From Chromatium okenii (GTDB taxonomy: Bacteria; Pseudomonadota; Gammaproteobacteria; Chromatiales; Chromatiaceae), in contig NZ_NRRQ01000010.1 in assembly GCF_016583745.1 (NCBI RefSeq), positions 1-63,269 on the forward strand: DNA of 63,269 bases. The letters are read 5' to 3'. The first letter of the stretch is position 1. The number at the start of each line of letters is the position of its first letter. The notes beneath the pieces were generated by a model. That model was not told where the DNA came from. It was given only the letters and a program-made list of their open reading frames with translations, and ran no database searches. Below, one piece after another: positions 16,720 through 28,209 of the stretch. The position numbers were made by a program, and so were the translations under genes.

Positions 16720-17498
16720 GCAGTGCCGCGCCGCAAGTGGGACAGTTGACGGTGATTGGTCTCGGCCCGGGTGCGACTGATTGGATGACGCCGGCGGTGA
16801 AGCTGGCGCTGGAGCTGGCGCAGGACATCGTCGGCTATACGACCTACGTCACGCTCGCCGGGCCGTTTCGTCCCGAGCAGCGGCTGTTGGATTCCGACAA
16901 TCGCTGCGAGTTGGAGCGGGCGCGGCTGGCGCTGGAACTCGCAGCGCAGGGACGGCGCGTGGTGGTGGTGTCTTCCGGTGATCCGGGCGTGTTTGCGATG
17001 GCAGCCGCCGTGCTGGAGGCGTTGGAGCAAGCCGCTGATCCGACGTGGCATGAGGTGGAATTAACGATTGAGCCGGGGATTTCGGCAGCTCATGCGACGG
17101 CAGCGCGAGTCGGTGCGCCGCTCGGTCACGATTTCTGCGTGATCTCGCTGTCGGATAATCTCAAACCTTGGGCGTTGATTGTGCGGCGGTTGGAACTGGC
17201 AGCGCAGGCTGATTTCGTGATTGCGCTGTATAACCCCAGCTCGAAAGCGCGACCTTGGCAGTTGGCGCAGGCGCTGGAGGTGCTGCGCCAGCAGCGAGCG
17301 CCGACCACGCCGGTGATTTTGGGGCATGACGTGGGGCGCACTGCCGAGCGGGTGACGGTGACGACGTTGGCGGAAATCGAGCCGGAACAGGTGGATATGC
17401 GCACCATCGTGATTATCGGCTCATCACAAACGCGCCAATTTCCGCGCTGGGATGGCGCGACTTGGGTGTACACGCCGCGCTGGTATCCAGCGGAATGA
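16716..17498 (+). CDS. cobJ: Precorrin-3B C17-methyltransferase
   Basis: 260 residues. SAM-dependent tetrapyrrole methylase with [38 protein letters not shown] and [17 protein letters not shown], the CobJ/CbiH hallmarks. It catalyses C17 methylation with ring contraction. It is last gene of the cobHIJ operon, ended by the terminator at 17498-17539. Other cob genes are not in the window. Confidence 0.94.
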   Translation: MSSAAPQVGQLTVIGLGPGATDWMTPAVKLALELAQDIVGYTTYVTLAGPFRPEQRLLDSDNRCELERARLALELAAQGRRVVVVSSGDPGVFAMAAAVLEALEQAADPTWHEVELTIEPGISAAHATAARVGAPLGHDFCVISLSDNLKPWALIVRRLELAAQADFVIALYNPSSKARPWQLAQALEVLRQQRAPTTPVILGHDVGRTAERVTVTTLAEIEPEQVDMRTIVIIGSSQTRQFPRWDGATWVYTPRWYPAE

Positions 17499-17539
17499 AA
17501 AAAGCCCCAAGCTGAACGGTTCAGCTTGGGGCTTTTTTT
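17498..17539. terminator. Bidirectional terminator between cobJ and fbp
   Basis: A perfect 16-base stem (AAGCCCCAAGCTGAAC with GTTCAGCTTGGGGCTT) is flanked by six As on the left and seven Ts on the right. It therefore serves both converging genes. Confidence 0.9.
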
Positions 17540-17558
17540 CGAGCGCCAGCAGCGCCGG

Positions 17559-18572
17559 TTAATCCTGAGTGTGATAACTCAACACGCGCTCAACTTCGTT
17601 TTTCGAGCCGAGAATGACCGGGACGCGCTGATGCAGCGATTCCGGTTGCAAATCCAAAATCCGCTGCGTGCCGGTGATGGAACTGCCGCCGGCTTGTTCG
17701 ACGATGAATGACATCGGGTTGGCTTCGTACAGCAGCCGCAGTTTGCCTGTCGCGCCCTTCTCTTTCATTTTAGAATCAACGGGATACATGAAAATCCCGC
17801 CGCGAGTGAGGATGCGATGCACCTCTGCGACCATCGACGCGATCCAGCGCATATTGAAATCACTGCCGCGAGCGCCGTCTGTGCCATCCAAACATTCCTG
17901 CACATACCGCTGCACTGGCGGCTCCCAAAAGCGCATGTTGGAGGCGTTGATGGCGAATTCGCGGGTGTCAGCGGGGATCGTCATGTTGGGATGGGTGAGG
18001 ATGAATTCGCCGATGTTCTGGTCAAGCGTGAAGCCGTTGACACCGTTGCCGGTGGTTAAAACCATCATCGTGGACGGGCCATAGAGCGCATAACCGGCGG
18101 CAACTTGCTGGGTGCCCGCTTGGAGGAAATCGCGCTCGGTCGGCGCTTGACCACCGCCCGGGCAGCGCAGAATCGAGAAAATGGTGCCGACGGAGACGTT
18201 GACATCCATGTTGGAGGAGCCGTCGAGCGGATCAAAGGTCAATAAATACTTGCCGCGTGGGTATTTCTCAGGAATTGGATAAATATCATCCATTTCTTCT
18301 GACGCCATCGCCGCGAGATGTCCTGCCCATTCGTTCGATTTCAGAAACACGTCATTGGACAAGATGTCCATTTTTTTCTGGGTTTCGCCCTGCACATTTT
18401 CGCTGCCCGCGCTGCCGAGCACGCCGACGAGTGCGCCGTGATTCACCAGATTGCTGATGACTTTACACGCCGTGACCACGTCATTGAGCAAGGAGGTGAA
18501 ATCGCCGGTCGCGCCGGTCATGTGGCGCTGTTCTTCGATAATGAACTGGGTGATGCTGGTTCCGTTGTGCAT
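17559..18572 (-). CDS. fbp: Fructose-1,6-bisphosphatase class I
   Basis: 337 residues, the usual length. Key motifs: [11 protein letters not shown], the metal site [20 protein letters not shown], and [20 protein letters not shown]. It hydrolyses fructose-1,6-bisphosphate in gluconeogenesis and, in autotrophs, in the Calvin cycle. The ATG at 18572 is preceded by AGGA. It lies downstream of tsaC on the same strand with an 82-bp gap. Confidence 0.96.
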   Translation of the reverse strand: MHNGTSITQFIIEEQRHMTGATGDFTSLLNDVVTACKVISNLVNHGALVGVLGSAGSENVQGETQKKMDILSNDVFLKSNEWAGHLAAMASEEMDDIYPIPEKYPRGKYLLTFDPLDGSSNMDVNVSVGTIFSILRCPGGGQAPTERDFLQAGTQQVAAGYALYGPSTMMVLTTGNGVNGFTLDQNIGEFILTHPNMTIPADTREFAINASNMRFWEPPVQRYVQECLDGTDGARGSDFNMRWIASMVAEVHRILTRGGIFMYPVDSKMKEKGATGKLRLLYEANPMSFIVEQAGGSSITGTQRILDLQPESLHQRVPVILGSKNEVERVLSYHTQD

Positions 18573-18654
18573 GTGTTCCTCGTCTTATTAAGCACGTCTG
18601 AAAACGGTTATTTGGTGTGACGCAGTATAGCCGTTGGCGCAGTGAATCCGTCAC

Positions 18655-19221
18655 TCACGCGCCGCGCACGAGCTGCCCGCTGCGCCCGTCGCGGATGGTG
18701 GACGGCTGGCGCGAGGAGCCGCACTGACCAATCAAACAGTAATCCGGTTGTTGACCCAGCGCCCGCCGTAATTGCAGCGCGGTGCGGGCGGGACGGCGCT
18801 GGGCGCGATTGGCGCTGGTGGAGACAATCGCGCCGCCGTAGTGACGACAGAGTGCGGCTGCCAGCGGATGAGCGGTCACGCGCACCGCCAGCGTCTCAAA
18901 GTCGCCGGTCAACCAGCGCGGCGTCGTCGCTCGCACCGGCAGTAACCAAGTGTGCGGTCCGGGCCAACTGGCGAGCATCTCGGCATCTTGTGCGTCCGCG
19001 AGCTGGCGCAGGAAAGGCGTTAATTGCGCGATCTCGGCCGCAATCACGATCAATCCTTTGCGCACCGAGCGATTTTTGAGCGCCAGCAGCCGTTGCACTG
19101 CGGCAGCATTCCAAGGATCGCAGCCCAAGCCGTAGACGGCTTCGGTGGGATAGGCGATGACGCCGCCCTGACGCAGGGTGCGGATGGCAAGACGCAAGCG
19201 ATGTGAAGAGTAATAAGACAT
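18655..19221 (-). CDS. tsaC: Threonylcarbamoyl-AMP synthase (TsaC/Sua5/YrdC family)
   Basis: 188 residues, the short bacterial TsaC form without the Sua5 C-terminal domain. GGVIAYPTEAVYGLGCDPWN and KNRSVRKGLIVIAA form the ATP/threonine site, and SWPGPHTWLLP and AIVSTSANRA are family signatures. It makes threonylcarbamoyl-AMP for the t6A37 modification of ANN-decoding tRNAs. ATG 19221 is preferred over GTG 19227. It is divergent from prmB. Confidence 0.93.
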   Translation of the reverse strand: MSYYSSHRLRLAIRTLRQGGVIAYPTEAVYGLGCDPWNAAAVQRLLALKNRSVRKGLIVIAAEIAQLTPFLRQLADAQDAEMLASWPGPHTWLLPVRATTPRWLTGDFETLAVRVTAHPLAAALCRHYGGAIVSTSANRAQRRPARTALQLRRALGQQPDYCLIGQCGSSRQPSTIRDGRSGQLVRGA

Positions 19222-19413
19222 GGTCACTGCTCAAAATGAGCGCGTTGGCGCGGAAAAATGGGCGCTGTACCCGCGTTAATGCGGAAAAAATGGCGTTTTA
19301 ACACCGTTTGGGCTGAAAACATCCGCCGGGCGGTGGTATGCTTACACGTTCTTTGTCGCGGTCAACCCGCGATTTTCTTTGACGGCCCAGGACCAAGCGA
19401 CCACCTTTTCACT

Positions 19414-20337
19414 ATGGCAGAACAGCCGGACGGGTTAATCACCATTCAAGATTTTGTGCGCTGGGGTGCAAGCCGCTTCAACGCTGCCGGATTATTTTTT
19501 GGGCACGGCACCGATAACGCCATTGATGAGGCGGTGCATTTAGTGCTCAGTGCCTTGCATTTGGAACCCGGCTTGCCGAGCGGATTTCGTGACTGCCGCC
19601 TCACGCCCGCCGAACGGGTAGCAGTGTGCGATCTGATTGAGCGCCGCATCGTTGAGCGCATTCCCGCGTCTTATTTATCTGGACGGGCATGGTTTGCCGG
19701 CTTGGAATTTGCCGTCAATGCGCAGGTGCTGGTGCCGCGTTCACCGATTGCCGAGCTGGTTGAAGCGGGATTTGATCCTTGGATCGACAGCGAAAATATC
19801 ACCCACGTTCTCGATTTATGTACCGGCAGCGGCTGCATCGGCATTGCAGCGGCGGTGTATTTGCCAGAAGTTGACGTTGATTTGGTTGACATTTCACCCA
19901 CAGCGTTGGAAGTTGCGCACCGCAACATTGTTCGCCACGACCTTGCCGACCGCGTGCAAACGGTGGAATCCGACCTCTTTGCAGCACTCAGCGGCCGCCA
20001 CTACGACGTGATCGTTTCCAATCCGCCGTATGTCTCGCGGGCGGAAATGGACACCTTGCCGGCCGAATATCGCAATGAACCGGCGCTGGGATTGTTGGGC
20101 GGTGAAGATGGTTTAGACGTGGTCTTGCGTATTCTCGCCACCGCCGCCAACTATTTAACTGACGGTGGTATTTTAATTGTCGAAGTTGGCAATGCCGCCC
20201 CCACTTTAGAAATACGTTTACCCACCGTGCCCTTTACTTGGCTTGAATTTGAGCGCGGCGGCGAAGGTGTATTTTTATTAACGCAGCAACAGTTATTAGA
20301 ACAGCAGATGCACATTGATGAGGCGTTAAAGCAATGA
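19414..20337 (+). CDS. prmB: Ribosomal protein uL3 glutamine methyltransferase PrmB
   Basis: 307 residues from ATG 19414; the frame is open upstream without protein character. An HemK-type Rossmann methyltransferase: SAM motif VLDLCTGSGCIGIAAA near residue 140 and substrate motif SNPPYVSRAEM near residue 200. The N-terminal helical region (ITIQDFVRWGASRFNAAGL) separates PrmB from PrmC. It N5-methylates a glutamine of uL3. Its stop overlaps the next small gene by four bases. Confidence 0.92.
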   Translation: MAEQPDGLITIQDFVRWGASRFNAAGLFFGHGTDNAIDEAVHLVLSALHLEPGLPSGFRDCRLTPAERVAVCDLIERRIVERIPASYLSGRAWFAGLEFAVNAQVLVPRSPIAELVEAGFDPWIDSENITHVLDLCTGSGCIGIAAAVYLPEVDVDLVDISPTALEVAHRNIVRHDLADRVQTVESDLFAALSGRHYDVIVSNPPYVSRAEMDTLPAEYRNEPALGLLGGEDGLDVVLRILATAANYLTDGGILIVEVGNAAPTLEIRLPTVPFTWLEFERGGEGVFLLTQQQLLEQQMHIDEALKQ

Positions 20338-20663
20338 GCCTGCAACGGGCGCGCAGCGTTGAAGAATACATTGAATGGGTAAAACAAGCAGTGTTTGAAA
20401 TAGACGACTTACGCGCTTGTTTAGAATACGACAGCGAGGAGTTAGCGCAATTCCCCGTATTTCTTGATCCCCTCGACGCCGGTATTAAAGCACTGTACAC
20501 GGCGATGCAAGAAGGGCGTTATTGCTTCGGGCGCGATGATTTACCCTTTATTGAACTTGCCGCGCAATATGCCGACGCCATCCCTTTTCATACCCTGCTC
20601 AACCAAATCAACGCCACCCATCAATTGGGGCTTGATATTGCTGGCAGCGGGGATTCAGCTTAA
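20334..20663 (+). CDS. Small conserved-looking protein coupled to prmB, function unknown
   Basis: 109 residues, acidic, mostly helical by inspection (SVEEYIEWVKQAVFEIDDL near the start). There are no membrane segments, cysteine clusters or motif I can name. The start ATG overlaps the prmB stop (ATGA), and hemN follows after 65 bp with its own ribosome-binding site. That makes it a genuine gene in a prmB-orf-hemN operon. I do not recognise the family. Confidence 0.7.
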   Translation: MSLQRARSVEEYIEWVKQAVFEIDDLRACLEYDSEELAQFPVFLDPLDAGIKALYTAMQEGRYCFGRDDLPFIELAAQYADAIPFHTLLNQINATHQLGLDIAGSGDSA

Positions 20664-20728
20664 ATTCAATTTTTACGAGCAATGCCGAACGGCAGCATAA
20701 TTGCGCAACCGTTGGCGGGAGAAAAATA

Positions 20729-22114
20729 GTGGAACAAGGCGTTTCCTTTGATCTTGAATTAATTCGGCGCTATGACCAAAGCGGGCCGCGCTACACCTCA
20801 TATCCAACCGCAGTTGAATTCTCTGAAGCCTTTGATGCTGCCGCTTATCAAGCAGCCTGTTTGCGTAGTAATGACAGCGGACGCCCGTTATCATTGTATT
20901 TTCATATTCCTTTTTGTGACACCGTGTGCTTTTATTGCGCTTGCAATAAAATTGCCACCAAGGATCGCTCTTTAGCGCCGCCTTATTTAGAGCGCGTGTA
21001 TAAAGAACTGGAGATGCAAGCGGCACTTTTTGATCGCTCGCGGCGCGTAGAGCAATTGCATTGGGGCGGCGGCACCCCCACTTTTCTCAGTCATGCGCAG
21101 ATGACCGAATTGATGGACGTCACGCGCCGTCATTTCACCTTGGCAGATGATACGGTTGGCGAATTTTCGATTGAAATTGATCCGCGAGAAGCCAACGCCG
21201 CCACGATTAAATTGCTGCGCCAACTCGGTTTTAACCGCATGAGTTTGGGCGTGCAAGATTTTGATCTTAAAGTGCAAACTGCGGTCAATCGCATTCAAAC
21301 TGAAGCCGAAACGATGGCGGTTTTAGAAGCAGCAATTGCCGAAGGATTTCGCTCCACCAGCATTGATTTGATTTACGGCTTGCCCTTCCAAACGGTAGCC
21401 AGCTTTAGCCAGACATTAGAGCGCATTATTGAAGTCAATCCGCAACGCTTGTCGATTTTCAATTACGCGCATTTACCCGAACGCTTCAAACCGCAGCGCC
21501 GCATCAATGACGCGGATTTACCCGCGCCAGAAGTGAAGTTAGATATTTTGCAAGCGACCATTGCACGTTTAACCGAAGTTGGTTATGTGTATATTGGCAT
21601 GGATCATTTTGCCCGCCCGGATGATGAATTAGCGTTAGCGCAACAAGCCGGAACGCTCTATCGCAATTTCCAAGGCTATTCCACTCATGCGGATTGTGAT
21701 TTGCTAGGAATTGGCGTCACATCTATTGGCAAGGTAGACAATACCTATGGGCAAAATCGCCGCGAACTCGACGAATACTATGCCGACATTGATGCTGGGC
21801 GCTTGGCAGTCTTTCGTGGGATTGAATTGAATCGTGATGATTTGATTCGCCGCGATATGATTACCAAACTGATTTGTCATTTCCAATTGGATATGCGCAC
21901 TGCTGAAGTCACTTGGGGAATTGAATTTGCTGATTATTTTGCAACGGCGCTAAAGAAATTGCAGGGTATGGCGGACGATGGTTTAGTCGAAATCACGCCC
22001 ACGCATATTCGCATTTTGGCGCGAGGGCGCTTATTGGTGCGCAATATCTGCATGGCATTTGATGCCTATTTAGAGAATAAAACCGGCCCAATTGGTTTTT
22101 CCAAAGTGATTTAA
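20729..22114 (+). CDS. hemN: Oxygen-independent coproporphyrinogen III dehydrogenase
   Basis: 461 residues. A radical SAM enzyme: the cluster motif CDTVCFYC (CX3CX2C) near residue 60 follows LYFHIPF, and LHWGGGTPTFL is the second family motif. A HemN C-terminal domain is present. It converts coproporphyrinogen III to protoporphyrinogen IX without oxygen. The start is GTG 20729 with GGGAG just upstream. YDQSGPRYTSYPTA near the N-terminus is diagnostic for true HemN rather than HemW. Confidence 0.95.
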   Translation: MEQGVSFDLELIRRYDQSGPRYTSYPTAVEFSEAFDAAAYQAACLRSNDSGRPLSLYFHIPFCDTVCFYCACNKIATKDRSLAPPYLERVYKELEMQAALFDRSRRVEQLHWGGGTPTFLSHAQMTELMDVTRRHFTLADDTVGEFSIEIDPREANAATIKLLRQLGFNRMSLGVQDFDLKVQTAVNRIQTEAETMAVLEAAIAEGFRSTSIDLIYGLPFQTVASFSQTLERIIEVNPQRLSIFNYAHLPERFKPQRRINDADLPAPEVKLDILQATIARLTEVGYVYIGMDHFARPDDELALAQQAGTLYRNFQGYSTHADCDLLGIGVTSIGKVDNTYGQNRRELDEYYADIDAGRLAVFRGIELNRDDLIRRDMITKLICHFQLDMRTAEVTWGIEFADYFATALKKLQGMADDGLVEITPTHIRILARGRLLVRNICMAFDAYLENKTGPIGFSKVI

Positions 22115-22242
22115 CTGTAGAGCAATTGGTGCCCGCAAGCTATACTCAACAACTTTCTGATGGCGCGAATAGCGATATTTGCGCTAACCAATGTCATGAA
22201 GCGTCAGCCAAAATATCGTTTGGTATTGACGGGAGAAGATGA

Positions 22243-23523
22243 ATGCAAGTGTCGGTGGAAGTAGGTGAAGGACTGGAACGACGGCTGAAAGTTGAACTGC
22301 CATTTGCGCAGCTCACAGCCGAGGTTGACAAGCAATTACAACAGCTTGCGCGTACAGCAACGCTGCCCGGTTTCCGCGCTGGGCGGGTACCGATGAAACT
22401 GCTGCGAAAGCGGTTTTTAGAGCGGGCGCGCATGGATGCGTTTGGTGATTTAGTGCAATCCAGTTATGGGGAAGCATTAAAACAAGAAGCACTGATTCCA
22501 GCCGGTTTACCAAGTATTGAACCAGACATTGATTTCGCTGCCGAGCGTATTGGCTATACGGCAACTTTAGAAATCATGCCGGAATTTGAATTGGTATCAC
22601 TTGCTGATAAAACGCTCAAGCGTCCGGTCTGTGAACTCACTGATGCTGATTTAGAAACGATGCTGGCGCAATTGCGCAAACAGCGCGGCACTTGGAATGC
22701 AGTTGAGCGTCCTTGCCAAATGGGTGATCGGCTGACGATTGATTTCATTAGCCGCGTTAGTAATGAAGAGAAAGATGAAACGGAAACCGACTTTAAACTT
22801 GAGTTGGGTGCGAATACCATCATGGCTGGATTTGATGATGGTTTGATTGGTGCCAGCGTCGGTGAACAACGTCAACTTGATTTGAATTATTCCGACGATG
22901 ATGACGTTGAAATTGCTGGACGCGCTGTGACCTATACAGTGACTGTCAAGGCAATTGAAGAACTATTTACTCCTGAAATTGATGCTGAATTCGTCGCTGC
23001 TTTTGGTATTGATGATGGTGATATTGAACGCTTCCGTGCTGATGTGCGTACCAATATGGAACGGGAATTAACGCAGCGGCTTGCCAGTCGATTGAAAACT
23101 GCCGTGATGACGTTATTATTTGACGCGAATCCAATTGCGCTCCCTCGCGCACTGGTGAATGAGGAAATCGAAGAAATCCGCGAAAAGTTGTCGAAAGACC
23201 TCGGTTTTGCCGTGAAATTTCCCACGAGTTTATTTGAAGACGAAGCGCAGCGGCGCGTCGCGTTGGGATTGATTTTTAGCAAGTTTGTGACGCAATACGA
23301 ACTCAAAATCAGTCCTGCACAGATTCGAGAAAAGGTTGAGCAGATTGCATCGACCTATGAACACCCACAAGCAGTGATTGATCATTATTATGGTGATCGC
23401 AAGTATTTGCGGACAGTTGAATCAGTCCTATTAGAAGATGCTATTGTGGCATTGGTGCTTGAACAGGCTCAGGTTGAAGATGAGGCAATTTGTTTTGCCG
23501 ACTTAACTGCTGCAAGTCGCTGA
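22243..23523 (+). CDS. tig: Trigger factor
   Basis: 426 residues, the ribosome-associated chaperone and peptidyl-prolyl isomerase. The N-terminal ribosome-binding segment ends in the signature LPGFRAGRVPMKLLRKRF (canonical GFRxGKxP). An FKBP-type domain lies at about residues 155-240 (GDRLTIDFIS...LELGANTIMAGFDDGLIG). A helical C-terminal domain follows. It is the first gene of tig-clpP-clpX-lon, the common gammaproteobacterial order. The ATG is preceded by GGGAGAAG. Confidence 0.95.
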   Translation: MQVSVEVGEGLERRLKVELPFAQLTAEVDKQLQQLARTATLPGFRAGRVPMKLLRKRFLERARMDAFGDLVQSSYGEALKQEALIPAGLPSIEPDIDFAAERIGYTATLEIMPEFELVSLADKTLKRPVCELTDADLETMLAQLRKQRGTWNAVERPCQMGDRLTIDFISRVSNEEKDETETDFKLELGANTIMAGFDDGLIGASVGEQRQLDLNYSDDDDVEIAGRAVTYTVTVKAIEELFTPEIDAEFVAAFGIDDGDIERFRADVRTNMERELTQRLASRLKTAVMTLLFDANPIALPRALVNEEIEEIREKLSKDLGFAVKFPTSLFEDEAQRRVALGLIFSKFVTQYELKISPAQIREKVEQIASTYEHPQAVIDHYYGDRKYLRTVESVLLEDAIVALVLEQAQVEDEAICFADLTAASR

Positions 23524-23597
23524 TTGTTAATCATTCTGTGTGTATCGGTATTGGATAGGCACAGAATTTTCTCTTTAATGAGACAGGTGATATTTCC

Positions 23598-24242
23598 ATG
23601 ATGACCACTCCTCAGAGCCGCATTGACTGGCAGCCACAGGGAATGCTGGTGCCCATCGTTGTTGAGCAAACGGCTCGCGGTGAACGTTCATTTGACATTT
23701 ATTCGCGGCTATTGAAAGAACGGGTGATCTTTTTAGTTGGACCCGTTGAAGATCACATGTCAAATTTAGTCGTCGCGCAATTGCTGTTTTTAGAATCTGA
23801 AAACCCGGATAAAGATATTCATTTGTATATCAATTCGCCCGGCGGTTCAGTAACGGCGGGAATGGCCATCTATGACACCATGCGTTTTGTGCGCCCCGAT
23901 GTCAGTACGATGTGCATTGGACAAGCTGCCAGTATGGGGGCGTTGCTGTTAGCGGGTGGCGCAAAAGGAAAACGCTATTGTTTGCCCCATTCACGGATGA
24001 TGATTCATCAACCTTTGGGTGGTTTTCAAGGGCAAGCAACTGATATTGATATTCATGCCCGCGAAATCCTCACGATTCGTGATACGTTAAATCGTATTCT
24101 GTCGGAACATACGGGACAGCCAATTGAAAAAATTGCTGAAGATACCGAACGTGACCGCTTTATGAATGGTGACGCCGCGCAAACGTATGGTTTAATTGAT
24201 CAAGTCATTAGTGAACGCGGCCCCGCGCCGGGTAAAACGTAA
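23598..24242 (+). CDS. clpP: ATP-dependent Clp protease proteolytic subunit
   Basis: 214 residues. A serine protease that assembles a double heptameric barrel and receives substrates from ClpX or ClpA. The catalytic triad is visible: Ser in [11 protein letters not shown], His in [11 protein letters not shown] and Asp in TERDRFM. AGGTGA lies eight bases before ATG 23598. There are two consecutive ATGs; either may be used. Confidence 0.96.
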   Translation: MMTTPQSRIDWQPQGMLVPIVVEQTARGERSFDIYSRLLKERVIFLVGPVEDHMSNLVVAQLLFLESENPDKDIHLYINSPGGSVTAGMAIYDTMRFVRPDVSTMCIGQAASMGALLLAGGAKGKRYCLPHSRMMIHQPLGGFQGQATDIDIHAREILTIRDTLNRILSEHTGQPIEKIAEDTERDRFMNGDAAQTYGLIDQVISERGPAPGKT

Positions 24243-24322
24243 TGCGCCGAGCGTTTCACTTTAGCATCGACCGGGACTGCTGATATTGCGTCCTTTAACG
24301 ACTCACGGGAGACCCTTCATCG

Positions 24323-25603
24323 ATGAGTGGAAATAATCATAGAGGCGACGACGGTAAACTGTTGTACTGTTCGTTTTGCGGTAAAAGTCAACACGAAGTG
24401 CGCAAGTTAATTGCCGGCCCTTCAGTGTTTATTTGCGATGAGTGCGTTGAACTCTGTAATGACATTATCCGTGAGGAAATGCAGGACAGTGTGACAGAAA
24501 ACACCAGTCATTTACCGAAACCCCGCGAGATTAAAGCGCGGTTGGATGAATTCGTGATTGGGCAAGAGAAAGCGAAAAAAGTGCTTTCGGTTGCGGTATA
24601 CAATCATTACAAGCGTTTGGAAGTTGCTGAAGCGAAAGAAGACATTGAAATTGCGAAAAGCAATATCATGTTAATTGGTCCTACTGGCTCGGGTAAAACG
24701 CTATTGGCGGAGACCTTGGCACGGTTGCTCAATGTGCCATTTACCATTGCGGATGCAACGACCTTAACAGAAGCAGGTTATGTCGGTGAGGATGTTGAAA
24801 ACATCATTCAAAAGTTATTGCAGAAATGCGATTATGATGTAGAAAAAGCCCAAACGGGCATCGTCTACATTGATGAGATTGATAAAATCTCTCGCAAATC
24901 AGATAACCCATCGATTACCCGCGATGTCTCTGGCGAAGGTGTGCAACAGGCGCTATTAAAACTGATTGAGGGCACCATTGCTTCCGTACCGCCACAAGGT
25001 GGGCGCAAGCATCCGCAGCAAGAATTTCTCCAAGTGGATACCTCCAACATTCTATTCATTGTCGGCGGTGCATTTGCTGGTCTCGACAAAGTTATTCAGA
25101 ACCGTTCGCGCAAAACGGGTATTGGGTTTTCGGCAGAAGTGCATAGCAAAGATGACAGCCGCCAGATTACTGAGTTATTGAATGCGGTAGAGCCGGAGGA
25201 TTTAATTCGCTATGGTTTAATTCCTGAATTTGTGGGACGTTTGCCGGTCATGGCGACGTTGGAGGAATTAGATGAAGCGGCATTGGTGCGCATTTTAACG
25301 GAGCCAAAACACGCGCTGGTGAAGCAATACGCCCGCTTGTTTGAAATGGAAGGTGTGCAAATGGAATTGCGCGAAGATGCGCTCGGTGGTATTGCACGAA
25401 AGGCAATGGAACGCAAAACTGGCGCACGCGGTTTGCGTACCATTATGGAGCAAGTATTGCTCGATACCATGTATGATTTGCCCTCAATGGATCATGTGAG
25501 CAAAGTAGTGATTGATGCCTCAGTCATTGCTGGCGATAACAAGCCGTTTTTAATTTACGACGGCCTCACTATGGATAAACAGGTCGCAGCGGGCGGGGAG
25601 TAA
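24323..25603 (+). CDS. clpX: ATP-dependent Clp protease ATP-binding subunit ClpX
   Basis: 426 residues. The N-terminal C4 zinc-binding domain ([12 protein letters not shown]...[10 protein letters not shown]) recognises adaptors. The AAA+ module has Walker [13 protein letters not shown] near residue 115, pore loop AGYVGED and Walker [11 protein letters not shown]. The IGF loop needed for docking to ClpP is in RKTGIGFS. It unfolds tagged proteins for ClpP. It lies 80 bp after clpP. Confidence 0.97.
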   Translation: MSGNNHRGDDGKLLYCSFCGKSQHEVRKLIAGPSVFICDECVELCNDIIREEMQDSVTENTSHLPKPREIKARLDEFVIGQEKAKKVLSVAVYNHYKRLEVAEAKEDIEIAKSNIMLIGPTGSGKTLLAETLARLLNVPFTIADATTLTEAGYVGEDVENIIQKLLQKCDYDVEKAQTGIVYIDEIDKISRKSDNPSITRDVSGEGVQQALLKLIEGTIASVPPQGGRKHPQQEFLQVDTSNILFIVGGAFAGLDKVIQNRSRKTGIGFSAEVHSKDDSRQITELLNAVEPEDLIRYGLIPEFVGRLPVMATLEELDEAALVRILTEPKHALVKQYARLFEMEGVQMELREDALGGIARKAMERKTGARGLRTIMEQVLLDTMYDLPSMDHVSKVVIDASVIAGDNKPFLIYDGLTMDKQVAAGGE

Positions 25604-25614
25604 TTCACCGCCAC

Positions 25615-25645
25615 ACGGGGCAGATGAATTCAAACGCTGCCCCGT
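25615..25645 (+). terminator. Probable terminator after clpX
   Basis: ACGGGGCAG pairs perfectly with CTGCCCCGT across a 13-base loop and is followed by ATCTTTTC, a weak U-tract. It begins 12 bases after the clpX stop. Confidence 0.6.
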
Positions 25646-25771
25646 ATCTTTTCACTTGTGTTCACAGCTTTTCCCACCTTTTTTAATTCACCCACCGAAT
25701 ACGGCGGTAGTCATTGCGCCACTCGCAGCGCCATCGTGACGCATCGTCGTTTAAGCGAGATTTGAGTTTTC

Positions 25772-28180
25772 ATGGCGCTACATACTCCCGTTACTGTTAC
25801 TCCTACCGCCCAAGATGTTCCCGTATTGCCATTGCGCGATGTCGTGGTCTATCCCCACATGGTCATTCCCTTATTTGTGGGGCGGCAAAAGTCAATTCAT
25901 GCGCTTGATGGCGCAATGACGACTGATAAACAAATTCTTTTAGTTGCGCAAAAAAGTGCTGATATTGATGAACCTGGCGTCAAGGATTTATATGACATCG
26001 GCACCTTGGCGAATATCTTGCAATTATTAAAATTGCCAGATGGCACGGTAAAGGTTTTGGTAGAAGGTCATCAACGGGCAGCAATTCAACGCTTTATTAC
26101 TACAGACAACAGCTTTTCCGCCTTAGTGACACCATTGGATGAAATTTCCAATAGCGATGAACGCGAGCAAGAAGTGCTGATGCGTTCAGCGATGAATCTT
26201 TTTGATCAATACGTCAAACTCAATAAAAAAGTGCCGCCAGAGGTACTCACTTCTTTAGCAAATATCGACGATGCCGGACGATTAGCCGATACCATTGCTG
26301 CCCACATGTCACTCAAATTGGATGAAAAGCAGCGGGTATTGGAAATTATTGAAGTGCAAGCGCGGCTTGAACATTTAATGGGATTGATGGAAGCGGAAAG
26401 TGACATCCTGCAAATGGAGAAGCGCATTCGCGGGCGCGTCAAGCGCCAAATGGAGAAGAACCAGCGCGAGTATTATTTGAATGAGCAAATGAAGGCGATT
26501 CAAAAAGAATTGGGTGAATTAGAAGATGCTCCCAATGAAATTGAAGACCTTGCCAAGCGGATTCAGGCCGCTGGAATGCCAGCAGAAGTGAAAACGAAGG
26601 CGCAGAATGAGTTAAATAAACTCAAATTGATGTCGCCTATGTCTGCGGAAGCGACGGTGGTACGCAATTATATTGATACGCTGGTAGGAGTGCCTTGGAA
26701 AAAGCGCACCCGTATTCACAATGATCTCCAAGTTGCTGAGACCGTTTTAGATAAAGATCATTATGGATTGGAGCGCGTCAAAGAGCGCATTTTGGAATAT
26801 CTCGCAGTACAGCAGCGCGTACGGAAACTCAAGGGACCGATTCTTTGTTTAGTTGGGCCGCCGGGAGTCGGGAAAACTTCATTGGGACAATCTATTGCGC
26901 GGGCAACGAATCGCAAATTCGTGCGGATGTCGTTGGGTGGAGTGCGCGATGAAGCAGAAATTCGTGGTCATCGCCGCACCTATATTGGCGCTTTGCCCGG
27001 CAAAATTATTCAGAACCTTTCCAAAGCCGGTTCACGCAATGCCTTTTTCTTGCTTGATGAAATTGACAAGATGGCAATGGATTTTCGCGGTGATCCGGCG
27101 TCGGCGCTATTGGAAGTGCTTGATCCAGAACAAAATCACACCTTCGTCGATCATTATTTAGAAGTTGACTTTGATCTCTCCGAAGTGATGTTTGTTGCCA
27201 CTGCGAATACATTGAACATCCCGCCGGCGCTATTAGATCGTATGGAAGTCATCCGGCTGTCTGGTTATACCGAAGACGAAAAGGTTGCGATTGCTGAACG
27301 CTATTTGATTCCAAAACAAACTAAAAATAATGGTTTGAAAGATGATGAATTAGTGATTCGAGAAGGCGCTCTGCGTGATATTATTCGTCATTACACCCGT
27401 GAAGCTGGCGTGCGCAATTTAGAACGTGAGATTTCTAAAATTTGCCGCAAGGTTGTGAAAGAGGTGCTATTGAAAAAACGTGATACTCCGACGGTTGTTA
27501 ATGCGAAAGCATTGGAAAAATACCTTGGCGTACAACGGTTTCGTTATGGGCGTGCGGATGAACACGATCAAGTTGGTCAGGTGACTGGATTAGCGTGGAC
27601 AGAAGTGGGTGGCGAATTATTGCGGATTGAATCGGCGCTTATTCCGGGTAAAGGTAAGTTTACTTATACCGGTCAACTCGGCGAGGTAATGCAGGAATCT
27701 ATTCAAGCGGCAATGACGGTGGTGCGAGCACGCGCAGAAAGTTTGGGCGTTCCTCCTGATTTTCATAGCAATTTCGATGTACATATTCACGTTCCAGAAG
27801 GCGCGACGCCAAAAGATGGCCCTAGTGCTGGGGTGGCGATGTGTACCGCGTTGGTATCGGCGCTGACAAAAATTCCAGTGCGTTCCAGTGTCGCAATGAC
27901 CGGTGAAATCACTTTGCGCGGTGAAGTTTTACCGATTGGGGGCTTGAAAGAAAAGCTATTGGCGGCGCATCGTGGTGGAATTGAAACTGTGATTATTCCG
28001 CGTGAGAATGAACGCGATTTAACTGAGATTCCCAAAAACATCAAACAGCATTTGAAGATTTATCCGGTGCGCTGGATTGATGAAGTATTGAAATTGGCTT
28101 TGACAACACCTCCAGTAGCACTCAGTACTGAAGAGCTGAATGCGCCAAAATCATCAGGGATCATTGCGGAAGATGTCTAG
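25772..28180 (+). CDS. lon: Lon ATP-dependent protease
   Basis: 802 residues. An N-terminal LON substrate-binding domain comes first ([20 protein letters not shown]). The AAA+ domain has Walker [13 protein letters not shown] near residue 360 followed by [20 protein letters not shown]. The C-terminal serine protease domain has the catalytic Ser in [11 protein letters not shown], about residue 683, and a downstream Lys. The length is typical. It degrades misfolded and regulatory proteins in the cytoplasm. The usual hupB neighbour is absent downstream. Confidence 0.97.
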   Translation: MALHTPVTVTPTAQDVPVLPLRDVVVYPHMVIPLFVGRQKSIHALDGAMTTDKQILLVAQKSADIDEPGVKDLYDIGTLANILQLLKLPDGTVKVLVEGHQRAAIQRFITTDNSFSALVTPLDEISNSDEREQEVLMRSAMNLFDQYVKLNKKVPPEVLTSLANIDDAGRLADTIAAHMSLKLDEKQRVLEIIEVQARLEHLMGLMEAESDILQMEKRIRGRVKRQMEKNQREYYLNEQMKAIQKELGELEDAPNEIEDLAKRIQAAGMPAEVKTKAQNELNKLKLMSPMSAEATVVRNYIDTLVGVPWKKRTRIHNDLQVAETVLDKDHYGLERVKERILEYLAVQQRVRKLKGPILCLVGPPGVGKTSLGQSIARATNRKFVRMSLGGVRDEAEIRGHRRTYIGALPGKIIQNLSKAGSRNAFFLLDEIDKMAMDFRGDPASALLEVLDPEQNHTFVDHYLEVDFDLSEVMFVATANTLNIPPALLDRMEVIRLSGYTEDEKVAIAERYLIPKQTKNNGLKDDELVIREGALRDIIRHYTREAGVRNLEREISKICRKVVKEVLLKKRDTPTVVNAKALEKYLGVQRFRYGRADEHDQVGQVTGLAWTEVGGELLRIESALIPGKGKFTYTGQLGEVMQESIQAAMTVVRARAESLGVPPDFHSNFDVHIHVPEGATPKDGPSAGVAMCTALVSALTKIPVRSSVAMTGEITLRGEVLPIGGLKEKLLAAHRGGIETVIIPRENERDLTEIPKNIKQHLKIYPVRWIDEVLKLALTTPPVALSTEELNAPKSSGIIAEDV

Positions 28181-28209
28181 CGTATTCACCGCACGCGGTT
28201 ATTGGTAAT

